The position numbers and the translations under genes were made by a program. DNA of 16,896 bases from Candidatus Nomurabacteria bacterium. GTDB taxonomy: Bacteria > Patescibacteriota > Minisyncoccia > Phycocordibacterales > UBA5272. Where the stretch lies: NCBI GenBank assembly GCA_003518045.1, contig DOZK01000016.1:1-16896 (forward strand). The letters are read 5' to 3'. Shown here in pieces: positions 5,242 to 12,570 of this stretch (its first letter is position 1; every line of letters begins with the position of its first letter). The notes beneath the pieces were generated by a model. That model was not told the DNA's origin and did not search any database. It worked only from the letters and a program-made list of their open reading frames with translations.

Positions 5242-5368
5242 ATATAAGTCAGAAATTATTTTAGATACAAGGCACGGAGAAACATTTTTAGGAGACGTAC
5301 GAGGGAGTACGTTGAGTAAAAATGAGAGGCTCCGTAACGCAGTAGATGAAACAATTTATGACTTATAT
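5242..5368. repeat. Nested inverted-repeat element, copy C (inverted)
   Basis: Outer arms 5242-5257 and 5353-5368 pair at 15 of 16 positions. Inside are ACGGAG/CTCCGT (5274-5279, 5330-5335), CATTTTTA/TAAAAATG (5283-5290, 5317-5324), and the tip ACGTAC-gaggga-GTACGT (5295-5312). Read on the minus strand, the core is TCAACGTAC..GTACGTCTCC, matching copies A and B. CATCTACT, CGTTACG and GTATCT also match copy B in the same order. The right outer arm overlaps the hsp20 stop codon (5363-5365). Confidence 0.75.
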
Positions 5369-5908
5369 AGATTTGACTTTAAGTTTCGTCTGTCTAGCCT
5401 TATCCACTTTCGGTAATCTAATTATCAAAAGTCCATGCTTCTCCACAGCCTCTGCTTCCTCAATCTCAACTTCATGTGGAAGTAAAATTGAACGAGTGAA
5501 ACTTCCCCAATAAAGTTCCTTATAGAAATAATCATCATGAGTTACTTGAGTATTTCCATCACGCCTCCCTTTAATTGTAACCATATCACGAGTGATTGAT
5601 AAGTGAAGGTCTTCTGGTTTTACACCAGCAACCATGGCCTCAATAATAATTTCACTAGGAGTCTGATAAACATCAACAGAAAGTTCTCCTTCCTCCATAT
5701 CAACCTCGTCTTCTTCATCGTAAGTTACATGTGTAGCAGTTTTTGGAATAGTCATAGAACCACTCTTTCCTTTTGCCGGAACATGTTTTATTGGAAGCTC
5801 TTCTTCCTCTTCATCCGCTTGTTCAAATGGCATGATTGGCTCATCCTCATCATCAACACTAATAGAACCTGCAAGACGTTCAAAAAATGATTTTTTTTCT
5901 TTAAGCAT
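5363..5908 (-). CDS. Small heat-shock protein (Hsp20/alpha-crystallin)
   Basis: The 181-residue protein has an acidic, probably disordered N-terminal arm (1-72, with runs such as DEDE and EEEEE) followed by an alpha-crystallin domain (about 75-175). The domain starts GELSVDVYQTPSEIIIEAMVAGVKPEDLHLSI and holds the typical strand VTIKGRR. The family's A-x-x-x-x-G-(L/V)-L motif is AVEKHGLLIIRLP. It would act as an ATP-independent holdase. The usual C-terminal I-x-I tail is absent; it ends LKVKSI. TATACT lies at 5941-5946 on the minus strand, giving a leader of roughly 25 nt; no CIRCE operator is visible. The stop codon lies inside repeat copy C, which may serve as its terminator. Confidence 0.9.
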   Translation of the reverse strand: MLKEKKSFFERLAGSISVDDEDEPIMPFEQADEEEEELPIKHVPAKGKSGSMTIPKTATHVTYDEEDEVDMEEGELSVDVYQTPSEIIIEAMVAGVKPEDLHLSITRDMVTIKGRRDGNTQVTHDDYFYKELYWGSFTRSILLPHEVEIEEAEAVEKHGLLIIRLPKVDKARQTKLKVKSI

Positions 5909-5940
5909 AATAATTTACCAAGTTAGATGTGTATGCACAC

Positions 5941-5946
5941 AGTATA
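5941..5946 (-). promoter_or_regulatory. Candidate -10 box of hsp20 in a region of short inverted repeats
   Basis: Minus-strand TATACT lies 32 nt before the hsp20 ATG. It falls within GATGTGTAT..GTATACATC (5926-5950), an imperfect inverted repeat, and near ACTGT-caaga-ACAGT (5955-5969). Either could bind a regulator, but there is no match to a known heat-shock operator. The rest of 5970-6110 shows no gene; CTATCCACA at 5977-5985 is one base off a DnaA box. Confidence 0.35.
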
Positions 5947-6110
5947 CATCTATTACTGTCAAGAACAGTGTATGACTATCCACAGTTTTTACGATGAGCA
6001 ACAAGGGGTGATTATCTGACTGTAAAATATTCAATGTTTTAATAATCAATAATCAATTTAATGCATGGGTATATTTGAATAACAATATTGTTTCATTGAA
6101 TATTCTTTTA

Positions 6111-8246
6111 CTACCAACGAGTAACGATAAGAAAATCATCCTCATCTGTCTTTACATACTTCCACAATTCTTCAGAAATAAAAGGCATGAATGGATGAAT
6201 AACAATTAATTGTTCACGAAGAAGTTTTAATAATAAAGCTTGCGCGCTAGATTTATCTTTGTCTTCCAATATTCTTGTCTTCCTTGTCTCAATAATGTCA
6301 TCACAAAAAACTTTCCAAAAATAGTCATATATTTTCTCCGATGCAATATGCAATTTAAAGTCCTCAATATCCTTTGTTATTGCGTCTTTTTTCTCACGCC
6401 ATGCGTCATACACCGCTTGGTCCTCATTATTTAATTCTGCACCACCTTCATAGTCAGCAGTTCTTTCAAGTACAAAGCGTGAAGCATTCCAAATTTTATT
6501 TGCGAACTTTTTATAAGCCTCGACTTTCTTTGGATCAAGATTCATGTCAACCCCAGGCGCATTATTTACAATTAATCCCATACGAAGCGCATCAGTTCCA
6601 TATTTTTCGGAAATCTCAAGAGGGGAAATAACATTACCTTTACTCTTACTCATTTTCTTTCCTTTCGCATCACGCACAAGACCATGGAGATAAACATGAC
6701 TAAATGGAGTTTTTCCCGTCATATATATTCCAAACATCATCATGCGCACCACCCAGAAGAATAATATATCAGCAGCTGTCTCCATTACTTGCGTTGGATA
6801 ATATTTTTCAAAATCCCCGGGCTTAGTATTTTGTAATGTTGCAAATGGCCACTGACCAGAAGAGAACCATGTATCAAATGAATCAGTATCTTGTATAAGT
6901 TCACCACCACATTTTTCACAAACAGTTAATTTATTTTCAAGGTCAACATATCCAGCATCACAGCTATTACATAATTTTGCAGGAATTGGTATTCCCCAAA
7001 CAATTTGTCTTGATATATTCCAATCTTGAATATTTTCCATCCAATGATAAAAGATTTTTTCATGTTGCTCAGTCAAAATTTTGGTCTCGCCATTTTTTAC
7101 AGCATCAATTGCTTTTTCAGCCAACGGCTTCATTTTTATAAACCACTGTGGCTTAACCTGTGGCTCAAGTTCACGTTCACATTTATAACAAACAGAAACT
7201 TCGTGAGAATATTCATTGTCTACTTTTACAAGTAATCCTTTTGCATCTAACTTTTCTACAATTTTTGCCCGCGCATCTTTGATACTCATACCAGCAAATT
7301 CTTCTGCGATAGGTAGCAACTTTCCTCGTTCATCAATTATTTGCTCAAAATCTAAATCATATTTCTTGGCGATGTCGAAGTCGATTCCAGAATGCCATGG
7401 AGTAATAGTCATAGCACCACTACCGAATTCTGGATCACTTGCCTCGTCTTTTATTATAGTCGCTTCAATCGGCCCGTTAATCCATTCAACAGTTAATTTG
7501 TCCCCATGCTTGTATTCTTTGTAACGCTCATCATCTGGATGCATGACAACATATTTATCACCGAACTTTGTTTCTGGACGAACAGTTCCAATAGTAAATG
7601 GTCCATATTTAAAATAATAGAAGGGGTCCTTTCTTTCGACATGTTGCGTTTCCAAATTAGAAAGTGATGTTTGATGTTTTGTACACCAATTAACAATTCT
7701 TTTTCCACGATAAAGAAGTTTGTCGTCATCTAATTTTTTAAAAGTATTATAAACAGTTTTAATTATTCCATCATCTAATGTAAAAACCTCACGAGACCAA
7801 TCGCAACTCGCACCGAGCTGGCGAAGTTGTCCTTCCATAAATTGCTTATTAAATAGAGTAAAGTCCATTATCTCTTTGTATAAATCCTCACGCTTCATAT
7901 CAAATCTCGAGCGTCCTTCTTTTTCTAATTTCTTTTCATACACTGATTGAGTTTCAAATCCAGCATGATCAGCACCTGGTAACCATAGCGCACGTTTGCC
8001 ATTCATTCTATTGAAGCGAATTAAAATATCTTCTACAGTAACAAAAAGTGCGTGGCCTGCGTGAAGTGAACCGTTAGCGTTTGGTGGTGGCATTATTATT
8101 GTGAAAGTTTCCTTTCTCTCGCCAGGCAAATTATCTGGATTAAAATATCCACTCTTCTCCCACATTTCATATAAAGAAGGTTCAACCATTTTTGCATCAA
8201 ATGGCTTAAGTAATTGTTCTAAATCTTTTGGTGATGTTTGCTTCAT
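6111..8246 (-). CDS. valS: Valyl-tRNA synthetase, short form
   Basis: This class I synthetase charges tRNA-Val. Visible motifs are the HIGH-type H62-A-G-H65 in PPPNANGSLHAGHAL, KMSKS at 531-535, GADHAGFETQ (91-100), the CP1 editing-domain start TVRPETKFGD (221-230), and FFWVVRMMMFG (496-506), which separates ValS from IleS. Cys pairs C353/C356 and C426/C429 with C443/C446 look like zinc knuckles. DWNISRQIVWGIPIP (409-422) is closer to IleS/LeuS wording. At 711 residues it ends just after the anticodon-binding domain (PFISEELW, 688-695) and lacks the C-terminal coiled-coil arm of typical ValS (about 850-950 residues). Start: the minus-strand CATACT at 8253-8258 lies 6 nt before the ATG. It is divergent from the SET gene. 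Confidence 0.93.
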   Translation of the reverse strand: MKQTSPKDLEQLLKPFDAKMVEPSLYEMWEKSGYFNPDNLPGERKETFTIIMPPPNANGSLHAGHALFVTVEDILIRFNRMNGKRALWLPGADHAGFETQSVYEKKLEKEGRSRFDMKREDLYKEIMDFTLFNKQFMEGQLRQLGASCDWSREVFTLDDGIIKTVYNTFKKLDDDKLLYRGKRIVNWCTKHQTSLSNLETQHVERKDPFYYFKYGPFTIGTVRPETKFGDKYVVMHPDDERYKEYKHGDKLTVEWINGPIEATIIKDEASDPEFGSGAMTITPWHSGIDFDIAKKYDLDFEQIIDERGKLLPIAEEFAGMSIKDARAKIVEKLDAKGLLVKVDNEYSHEVSVCYKCERELEPQVKPQWFIKMKPLAEKAIDAVKNGETKILTEQHEKIFYHWMENIQDWNISRQIVWGIPIPAKLCNSCDAGYVDLENKLTVCEKCGGELIQDTDSFDTWFSSGQWPFATLQNTKPGDFEKYYPTQVMETAADILFFWVVRMMMFGIYMTGKTPFSHVYLHGLVRDAKGKKMSKSKGNVISPLEISEKYGTDALRMGLIVNNAPGVDMNLDPKKVEAYKKFANKIWNASRFVLERTADYEGGAELNNEDQAVYDAWREKKDAITKDIEDFKLHIASEKIYDYFWKVFCDDIIETRKTRILEDKDKSSAQALLLKLLREQLIVIHPFMPFISEELWKYVKTDEDDFLIVTRW

Positions 8247-8252
8247 ATATAT

Positions 8253-8258
8253 AGTATG
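8253..8258 (-). promoter_or_regulatory. Candidate -10 box (CATACT) of valS
   Basis: On the minus strand CATACT is followed by 6 nt and the valS ATG, the same spacing as for other genes here. It differs from TATAAT at two positions, so it is weaker evidence than the others. Confidence 0.4.
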
Positions 8259-8308
8259 TGATAATCTAATGCTACTTTTCGTATTTATCTATTAATCCTA
8301 TCACAAAC

Positions 8309-8815
8309 ATGTTTAAAAAACAGTCTAAAGTTCTAAAACAAGGTTCAAAGACCTTAGCCAAAAAAATAGGGAAATTATCTCCAAATAAAAAACAATTACC
8401 AGACCATCATTTTAAGATTGTTAAAGTTAAGAGGGGATTAGAAGGAATGGGATTATTTGCTGGGGAAGATATTAAAAAAGGTGAAATGATTATAGAATAT
8501 ATTGGGAATATTATTACCACAAAAGAAGCCAATGAGTTGAAAGAGAATCAATATCTTTTTGAAATAAATACAAGGAGAACAATTGATGGCTCACCAAAGT
8601 GGAATATCGCGCGTTATTGTAATCACGCCTGTGAAGAAGAAGCTAATGCCGAGAGTGATATAAAAAAGGGTAGAGTTTTTGTAATTGCTGTTAAAGATAT
8701 AAAAGAAGGAGATGAAATTGTTTATGATTATGGAGAAGAATTTGTGAAAGAACATATCGCACCGCACGGATGTAGATGTAGAGCAGTGAAACATAATTAT
8801 GGGGAGAGTTATTAG
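8309..8815 (+). CDS. SET-domain protein-lysine methyltransferase
   Basis: The 168-residue protein is little more than a SET domain (about 36-142). GLEGMGLFAGEDIKKGEMIIEYIG gives the SAM-binding first block. RYCNHAC (102-108) is the RF/Y-x-NH-x-C pseudoknot motif with N105 and H106. IKEGDEIVYDYG (131-142) carries the catalytic-site tyrosines Y139/Y141. A partial post-SET motif GCRC (154-157) has two cysteines, but the third cysteine of CxCxxxxC is missing. Residues 1-30 form a lysine-rich tail (11 Lys) that could bind DNA or be automethylated. SET enzymes move methyl groups from SAM to lysine side chains. The H1-like peptide 330 bp downstream is a candidate substrate, and the SAH-removing genes follow. 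Confidence 0.9.
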   Translation: MFKKQSKVLKQGSKTLAKKIGKLSPNKKQLPDHHFKIVKVKRGLEGMGLFAGEDIKKGEMIIEYIGNIITTKEANELKENQYLFEINTRRTIDGSPKWNIARYCNHACEEEANAESDIKKGRVFVIAVKDIKEGDEIVYDYGEEFVKEHIAPHGCRCRAVKHNYGESY

Positions 8816-8855
8816 TTATTAGATATTAGACAGTAAAAAATACTAATAAAAAAGA

Positions 8856-8904
8856 AAGATACAAAGCAGGACGGTCGCTTCGCGACCGTCCTGCTTTGTA
8901 TCTT
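8856..8904. terminator. Very strong hairpin terminator after the SET gene
   Basis: A perfect 23-bp stem (8856-8878 with 8882-8904) with a 3-nt TTC loop has a GC-rich top (GCAGGACGGTCGC) and lies about 40 bp past the SET stop. A T run follows after ATGGG. It separates the SET gene from the H1-like gene at the transcript level. Confidence 0.8.
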
Positions 8905-8913
8905 ATGGGTTTT

Positions 8914-8981
8914 TCTAACATCTAAAATCTAACATCTAAAATCTGTTTCTGCCAATGCTTCGCATCTGCATATAGCAGAAA
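8914..8981. repeat. 14-bp tandem repeat and small hairpin
   Basis: TCTAACATCTAAAA is repeated exactly in tandem (8914-8927, 8928-8941). It is followed by the hairpin TTTCTGC/GCAGAAA (about 8946-8952 and 8974-8980), which encloses ATGC-ttc-GCAT. Together with the hairpin before it and the leader after it, this fills the non-coding stretch 8816-9139. A single perfect DnaA-type box, TTATCCACA, lies at 9006-9014. Confidence 0.6.
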
Positions 8982-9070
8982 AATAAAAATTTTAAAATAA
9001 AAAAGTTATCCACATATAAAAATTATTTTTCTCTTGTATGTATGTAGATGAGTGTCATACTTAGTGTATC

Positions 9071-9129
9071 GAGAGTAATGGTCGCGGTCGTGATCATAAA
9101 AATTACAAATACTCTCTGATTTGCATAAT
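9071..9129 (+). promoter_or_regulatory. Promoter region of the H1-like gene
   Basis: CATAAT at 9124-9129 lies 10 nt before the ATG at 9140 and is the best -10 candidate. Just upstream, GAGAGTA (9071-9077) and TACTCTC (9110-9116) form an inverted repeat around a 32-nt loop containing the palindrome TGATCA. This could be an operator; no known motif is matched. Confidence 0.3.
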
Positions 9130-9139
9130 AAAATATTTT

Positions 9140-9241
9140 ATGGCAGCAAAAAAGAAAGCGGTAAAGAAGGTAGCCAAGAAAGCAGTAAAGAAGGCAGCCC
9201 CAAAGAAGAAAGCCGCAAAGAAGTCAGCAAAGCGCGCATAG
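9140..9241 (+). CDS. Histone H1-like lysine/alanine-rich peptide, 33 aa
   Basis: The frame encodes 33 residues: 15 Lys, 11 Ala, 3 Val, 1 Arg, 1 Pro, 1 Ser and the start Met. KK or KKK pairs recur every 4-5 residues with the pattern AVKKVAKKAVKKAAPKKK, as in the tails of histone H1 and of Chlamydia Hc1/Hc2. Such a peptide is expected to bind and compact DNA or RNA through charge. Reality is supported by the strongly biased but non-repetitive codon usage (AAA and AAG, GCA, GCC and GCG mixed), by an upstream -10-like box, and by a perfect terminator 19 bp after the stop. It lies between the SET gene and the adenosine kinase/SahH pair. It is much shorter than Hc1 (about 125 residues). Confidence 0.75.
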   Translation: MAAKKKAVKKVAKKAVKKAAPKKKAAKKSAKRA

Positions 9242-9260
9242 TCGCATTTGTTGGAATCGG

Positions 9261-9296
9261 ATAAATCACCCACTCCCATGGGTGATTTATTTTTTG
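9261..9296 (+). terminator. Terminator after the H1-like gene
   Basis: A perfect 12-bp stem (9261-9272 with 9279-9290) with a CTCCCA loop is followed by TTTTTGC. It gives the H1-like gene its own transcript end. Confidence 0.85.
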
Positions 9297-9337
9297 CTAA
9301 AAAATATTGATTAAAAAATTATTACATCCTCTTGTGC

Positions 9338-9343
9338 TACAAT
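9338..9343 (+). promoter_or_regulatory. Extended -10 box of the adenosine kinase-sahH operon
   Basis: TGC-TACAAT is an extended -10 followed by 7 nt and the ATG at 9351. It overlaps the in-frame ATG at 9342, which therefore cannot be the start. A leaderless mRNA is predicted. Confidence 0.6.
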
Positions 9344-9350
9344 GTCTTGC

Positions 9351-10361
9351 ATGGAAAAAGAGAAAAAGCAGTTTGATGTAGTGGGCATAGGGAGTCCACT
9401 TCTTGATTTTATTGTTGAAGTTGACGACTCACTTCTTACGGATATTCATCTTAATAAAGGAGAAATGCATCTTGTCGACAAGGAAACAAGTGAGAAGATT
9501 TTTGAAAAAATTTCCGGAAGACATATTACTATTGCGCCTGGTGGAAGTTCGGCAAATACACTTTCGGGCGTGAGCGCGCTTGGTGGACAGACGGTGTTTA
9601 TGGGTAAAATTGGTGGAGACGCACATGGAGCCACTTATGAGGAGATGACAAGGGACGACGGGGTGATCCCGCGACTTATTAGGGAAACAGATATCACAAC
9701 CGGACACGCTATTACATTTATAACTCCAGACGGAGAACGTACGTTTGCGACACATCTCGGGGCATCTCTCTATTTTAAAAAAGAGGATGTGAATGACATC
9801 GATATTGTTGCGAGTAAAATTTTGCATTGCGAAGGGTATCAACTCGAAGATTTGGAGTTAAGGGCATCAGTCATACATGCAATGCGGGTGGCACAGGAAC
9901 ACGGCACAAAAATTTCTATTGATCTTTCTGATGCGGCACTTATTGGACGTAATCTCGACGTTGTCCGTAAACTGATTACTGATTATGTCGATATTGTGTT
10001 CGTAAATGATGACGAGGCGGAAGCACTTACTGGGAAAAGTGGTGAAGAAGCACTTCGGAGTATTGCGGGGTCGTGTGAAATTGTCATCGTAAAACAAGGT
10101 GAAAAAGGTAGTCTTATTTACATGAATGGAGAAGTACACGTAATTTCACCTCATGAAGTTATTGTTGCGAACACAAATGGTGCCGGTGATATGTATGCGG
10201 CGGGGATTCTTTATTCTTTAGTTAATAACATACCTCTTCATAGAGGTGGGGCACTTGCTAGTTTTGCAGCAGCACAAGTTGTTTCTTCGGTTGGGGCACG
10301 TCTTGATGAAACATTGAAAAAGAAGATAAAAGACTATACAATGACTACTATTATTACATAA
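9351..10361 (+). CDS. PfkB-family adenosine kinase (probable)
   Basis: The 336-residue ribokinase-fold protein has FDVVGIGSPLLDF (8-20) at its start, GGSSANTLSGVSALGG (64-79) as PfkB signature 1, and NTNGAGDMYAAG (274-285) as signature 2, with the anion hole GAGD and catalytic base D280. TTGHAITFITPDGERTF (116-132) is the usual lid-region strand pair. GAGDMYAAG rather than GAGDAF is the wording I associate with the adenosine-kinase-like branch. It probably phosphorylates adenosine to AMP with ATP. It lies 11 bp before sahH on the same strand, so the pair is an operon, and adenosine is the product of SahH; this is the main reason for naming the substrate. The start at 9351 is chosen because the ATG at 9342 lies within the -10 box. 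Confidence 0.82.
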   Translation: MEKEKKQFDVVGIGSPLLDFIVEVDDSLLTDIHLNKGEMHLVDKETSEKIFEKISGRHITIAPGGSSANTLSGVSALGGQTVFMGKIGGDAHGATYEEMTRDDGVIPRLIRETDITTGHAITFITPDGERTFATHLGASLYFKKEDVNDIDIVASKILHCEGYQLEDLELRASVIHAMRVAQEHGTKISIDLSDAALIGRNLDVVRKLITDYVDIVFVNDDEAEALTGKSGEEALRSIAGSCEIVIVKQGEKGSLIYMNGEVHVISPHEVIVANTNGAGDMYAAGILYSLVNNIPLHRGGALASFAAAQVVSSVGARLDETLKKKIKDYTMTTIIT

Positions 10362-10372
10362 CACATATTCAC

Positions 10373-11785
10373 ATGAACGAGACAGATTTGTATAAAGTTG
10401 CGGACATAGAGCTCGCCCTATACGGTAGGAAAGAACTTGATTTAGCCGAAAAAGAAATGCCAGGTCTTATGGCGCTCAGAGCAAGGTATGGAAAAAAGAA
10501 ACCATTGAAAAATGCTCGCATTACCGGAAGTCTCCACATGACTATTCAAACCGCAGTACTCATTGAAACTCTCGTAGAGCTCGGTGCGACAGTCAGGTGG
10601 GCATCGTGTAACATTTATTCAACGCAAGATCATGCGGCAGCAGCGATTGCAAAAGCGGGGATTCCTGTTTTTGCGTGGAAAGGTATGACACTTGCTGATT
10701 ATTGGTGGTGTACAGATAGAGCTCTTGATTTTGGAAAAGGTAAAGGTCCTAACCTTATTATTGATGACGGAGGAGATGCGACTATGATGATTCATCGTGG
10801 TGTTGCAATTGAAAAGAATCCAAACCTTCTGAAAAAAGTTTCACCCAATTCTTCTGTTGAAGAAAAAGAATTGATGGCAGCACTCGAGCGTTCATATCAG
10901 AATGATACAAAACGTTGGAGCAAGGTAGAGAAAGAGGTGCGCGGTGTCTCAGAAGAAACTACTACCGGTGTACATCGACTTTATCAGATGCATAAAGAAG
11001 GTAAGCTCTTGTTTCCAGCAATCAATGTTAATGACTCTGTGACCAAATCAAAATTTGATAATCTATACGGTTGTCGCGAAAGCTTAGCTGATGGTATTAA
11101 ACGTGGTACCGATGTGATGGTGGCAGGTAAGGTAGTTGTCGTATGTGGATATGGTGATGTTGGCAAGGGATGTGCGCAGAGTATGCATGGTTTTGGTGCT
11201 CGCGTGTTGGTTACTGAGATTGATCCAATTTGCGCTCTCCAAGCGGCCATGGAGGGATTTAAAGTTACCACACTCGAAGATACTCTCTCTGAAGGAGACA
11301 TTTATGTGACAACAACAGGGAATCGGGATATTATCCGTATTGAGCATATGCTTGCAATGAAAGATCAGTCGATTGTGTGTAATATCGGACATTTTGATAA
11401 TGAAATAGAAGTCGATAAATTGGAAAAATATCCTGGGATCAAAGAACTCAATATCAAACCACAGGTTGATAAATTTATTTTTCCAGACAAACATGAAATT
11501 ATTCTGCTTTCTCGCGGAAGACTAGTGAACTTGGGAAATGCTACTGGACATCCGAGTTTTGTTATGAGCAGTTCGTTCACCAATCAAGTATTGGCACAAC
11601 TTGATCTTTGGGAAAATAAGCATGCAATCGGAGTCTCTATGCTTTCAAAAAAACTTGATGAAGAGGTTGCACGACTTCATCTATCTAAACTTGGAGTTAA
11701 ACTTACGAAGCTCACAAGTGCGCAGGCAAAATACATTAGTGTAGATAAAAATGGTCCGTATAAACCGGATCACTATAGATACTAA
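10373..11785 (+). CDS. ahcY: S-adenosylhomocysteinase
   Basis: The 470-residue enzyme reversibly splits S-adenosylhomocysteine into adenosine and homocysteine using bound NAD. It carries signature 1 (SCNIYSTQDHAAAAIA, 78-93), the NAD-binding glycine motif VVVCGYGDVGKG (255-266), and the C-terminal KPDHYRY that reaches into the neighbouring subunit's NAD site, so it is full length. The insert at about 150-195 (including SSVEEKELMAALERSYQ) marks the longer form of the family. It removes the SAH made by methyltransferases such as the SET protein at 8309. Equilibrium favours SAH formation, so the upstream adenosine kinase would pull it forward. It is the second gene of the operon; no terminator precedes it and repeat copy B follows. 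Confidence 0.97.
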   Translation: MNETDLYKVADIELALYGRKELDLAEKEMPGLMALRARYGKKKPLKNARITGSLHMTIQTAVLIETLVELGATVRWASCNIYSTQDHAAAAIAKAGIPVFAWKGMTLADYWWCTDRALDFGKGKGPNLIIDDGGDATMMIHRGVAIEKNPNLLKKVSPNSSVEEKELMAALERSYQNDTKRWSKVEKEVRGVSEETTTGVHRLYQMHKEGKLLFPAINVNDSVTKSKFDNLYGCRESLADGIKRGTDVMVAGKVVVVCGYGDVGKGCAQSMHGFGARVLVTEIDPICALQAAMEGFKVTTLEDTLSEGDIYVTTTGNRDIIRIEHMLAMKDQSIVCNIGHFDNEIEVDKLEKYPGIKELNIKPQVDKFIFPDKHEIILLSRGRLVNLGNATGHPSFVMSSSFTNQVLAQLDLWENKHAIGVSMLSKKLDEEVARLHLSKLGVKLTKLTSAQAKYISVDKNGPYKPDHYRY

Positions 11786-11801
11786 GTTACTTTGTTTCTT
11801 T

Positions 11802-11949
11802 TCTTTGGTAAAAAATTATTCCATCTACTTTGCCTGCCTCGCCGGCAAGGTGGGTCGTTACGAAATTTTTGTCAGTCAATGTAGGTCTACTACATCTCCA
11901 TCCAAAAATTTCTAGACTCCTAGTATCTGAAACAATTTTTTGCCAAAGA
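11802..11949. repeat. Nested inverted-repeat element, copy B
   Basis: Outer arms TCTTTGGTAAAAAATT (11802-11817) and AATTTTTTGCCAAAGA (11934-11949) pair at 15 of 16 positions. Inside, GAAATTTTTG (11862-11871) pairs with CAAAAATTTC (11903-11912), and the tip is ATGTAG-gtcta-CTACAT (11879-11895) with the same TCA and CTC flanks as copy A. It sits between the convergent sahH and deoxynucleoside-kinase-like genes, where a two-way terminator would be expected. An additional GC-rich hairpin, TTGCC/GGCAA, lies near 11830-11848. Confidence 0.75.
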
Positions 11950-11956
11950 GTCTTTA

Positions 11957-12568
11957 TTAAAGATTTTGTATTTTTTCTATAATAGTATTCAAATCTTCCT
12001 CTTTTTCAAAATCTAAAGTACTTCTTTCAATAGTTATTAATTTTACAGAAGGTGGTGCAAGATTGATAATTTCCTCATACTTCTTTTGAAGTGGGGCAAT
12101 TTGTGATTCATAAAAATCTCCATCTTTATCAAAATCTCTATCGTCAGCAATTTCTATAAATTTTTTAGTTCCTTCCTCTGTATTTTTTAAATAAATAATA
12201 ATATCTGGCCAAGCATTATTCCTACGGTCTATTAAAACCAAATCATTTATAATTTCTTTATCTTCTCCATCAAGTAACATATCTACATACATTTGATAAT
12301 CTATCCAAAATGTATCAAGTACAGAGCCTTGCCCCTGTTTTTGTAAATCTACAGCGTTTAAAAAATTAGTTAGTTGTTTATTTCTAAACCAAAGAGTCCG
12401 ACGTATTCCATTTGTTTTATTTTTAATATCGTCTTTAATAAAAGTAGGGAATTCGCCATTGGCACCCTCAAGAATAATATCGTAGTTTAATTTTTCTGCG
12501 AGTTTTTGTACAAGAAAAGTTTTCCCACTTCTTGGTGCACCGATTATAGCTATAATTTTTGTTTCCAT
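11957..12568 (-). CDS. Deoxynucleoside kinase-like P-loop kinase
   Basis: The 203-residue protein has a Walker A loop GAPRSGKT (10-17) at its N-terminus, then LDTFWIDYQMYVD (about 84-96) and PDIIIYLKNTEEGTKKFIE (about 121-139). The latter matches the strand and helix before the lid of deoxyadenosine/deoxyguanosine-type kinases. DRDFDKDGDFYESQIAPLQKKYEEII then fits the lid and following helix. The usual ERS motif appears as DRR (114-116). It would phosphorylate a nucleoside using ATP; the substrate is not clear from sequence. The start lies 2 bp after the stop of the HAD gene, so they are one operon. The exact family could also be a thymidylate-kinase relative. Confidence 0.75.
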   Translation of the reverse strand: METKIIAIIGAPRSGKTFLVQKLAEKLNYDIILEGANGEFPTFIKDDIKNKTNGIRRTLWFRNKQLTNFLNAVDLQKQGQGSVLDTFWIDYQMYVDMLLDGEDKEIINDLVLIDRRNNAWPDIIIYLKNTEEGTKKFIEIADDRDFDKDGDFYESQIAPLQKKYEEIINLAPPSVKLITIERSTLDFEKEEDLNTIIEKIQNL

Positions 12569-12570
12569 AT

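Noticed and set aside
5363..5908. CIRCE or other known heat-shock operator before hsp20
   Set aside because: No TTAGCACTC-N9-GAGTGCTAA match; the inverted repeats seen there fit no known operator.
8914..8941. Tandem 14-bp repeat as a regulatory iteron
   Set aside because: Only two copies in low-complexity DNA resembling other slipped repeats in the window (for example 13983-14025).
9006..9014. Perfect DnaA box TTATCCACA, with a near match CTATCCACA at 5977
   Set aside because: Only single boxes, far apart, with no dnaA or dnaN gene and no cluster of boxes; not enough for an origin.
9048..9119. 23-codon frame encoding a hydrophobic peptide (MSVILSVSRVMVAVVIIKITNTL-like) before the H1-like gene
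   Set aside because: It is very short, spans the GAGAGTA/TACTCTC inverted repeat and has no good -10 box at the usual distance; chance is likely.
9342..10361. Ribokinase or fructokinase identity for the PfkB protein
   Set aside because: Operon with ahcY and the GAGDMYAAG wording favour adenosine; not fully excluded.
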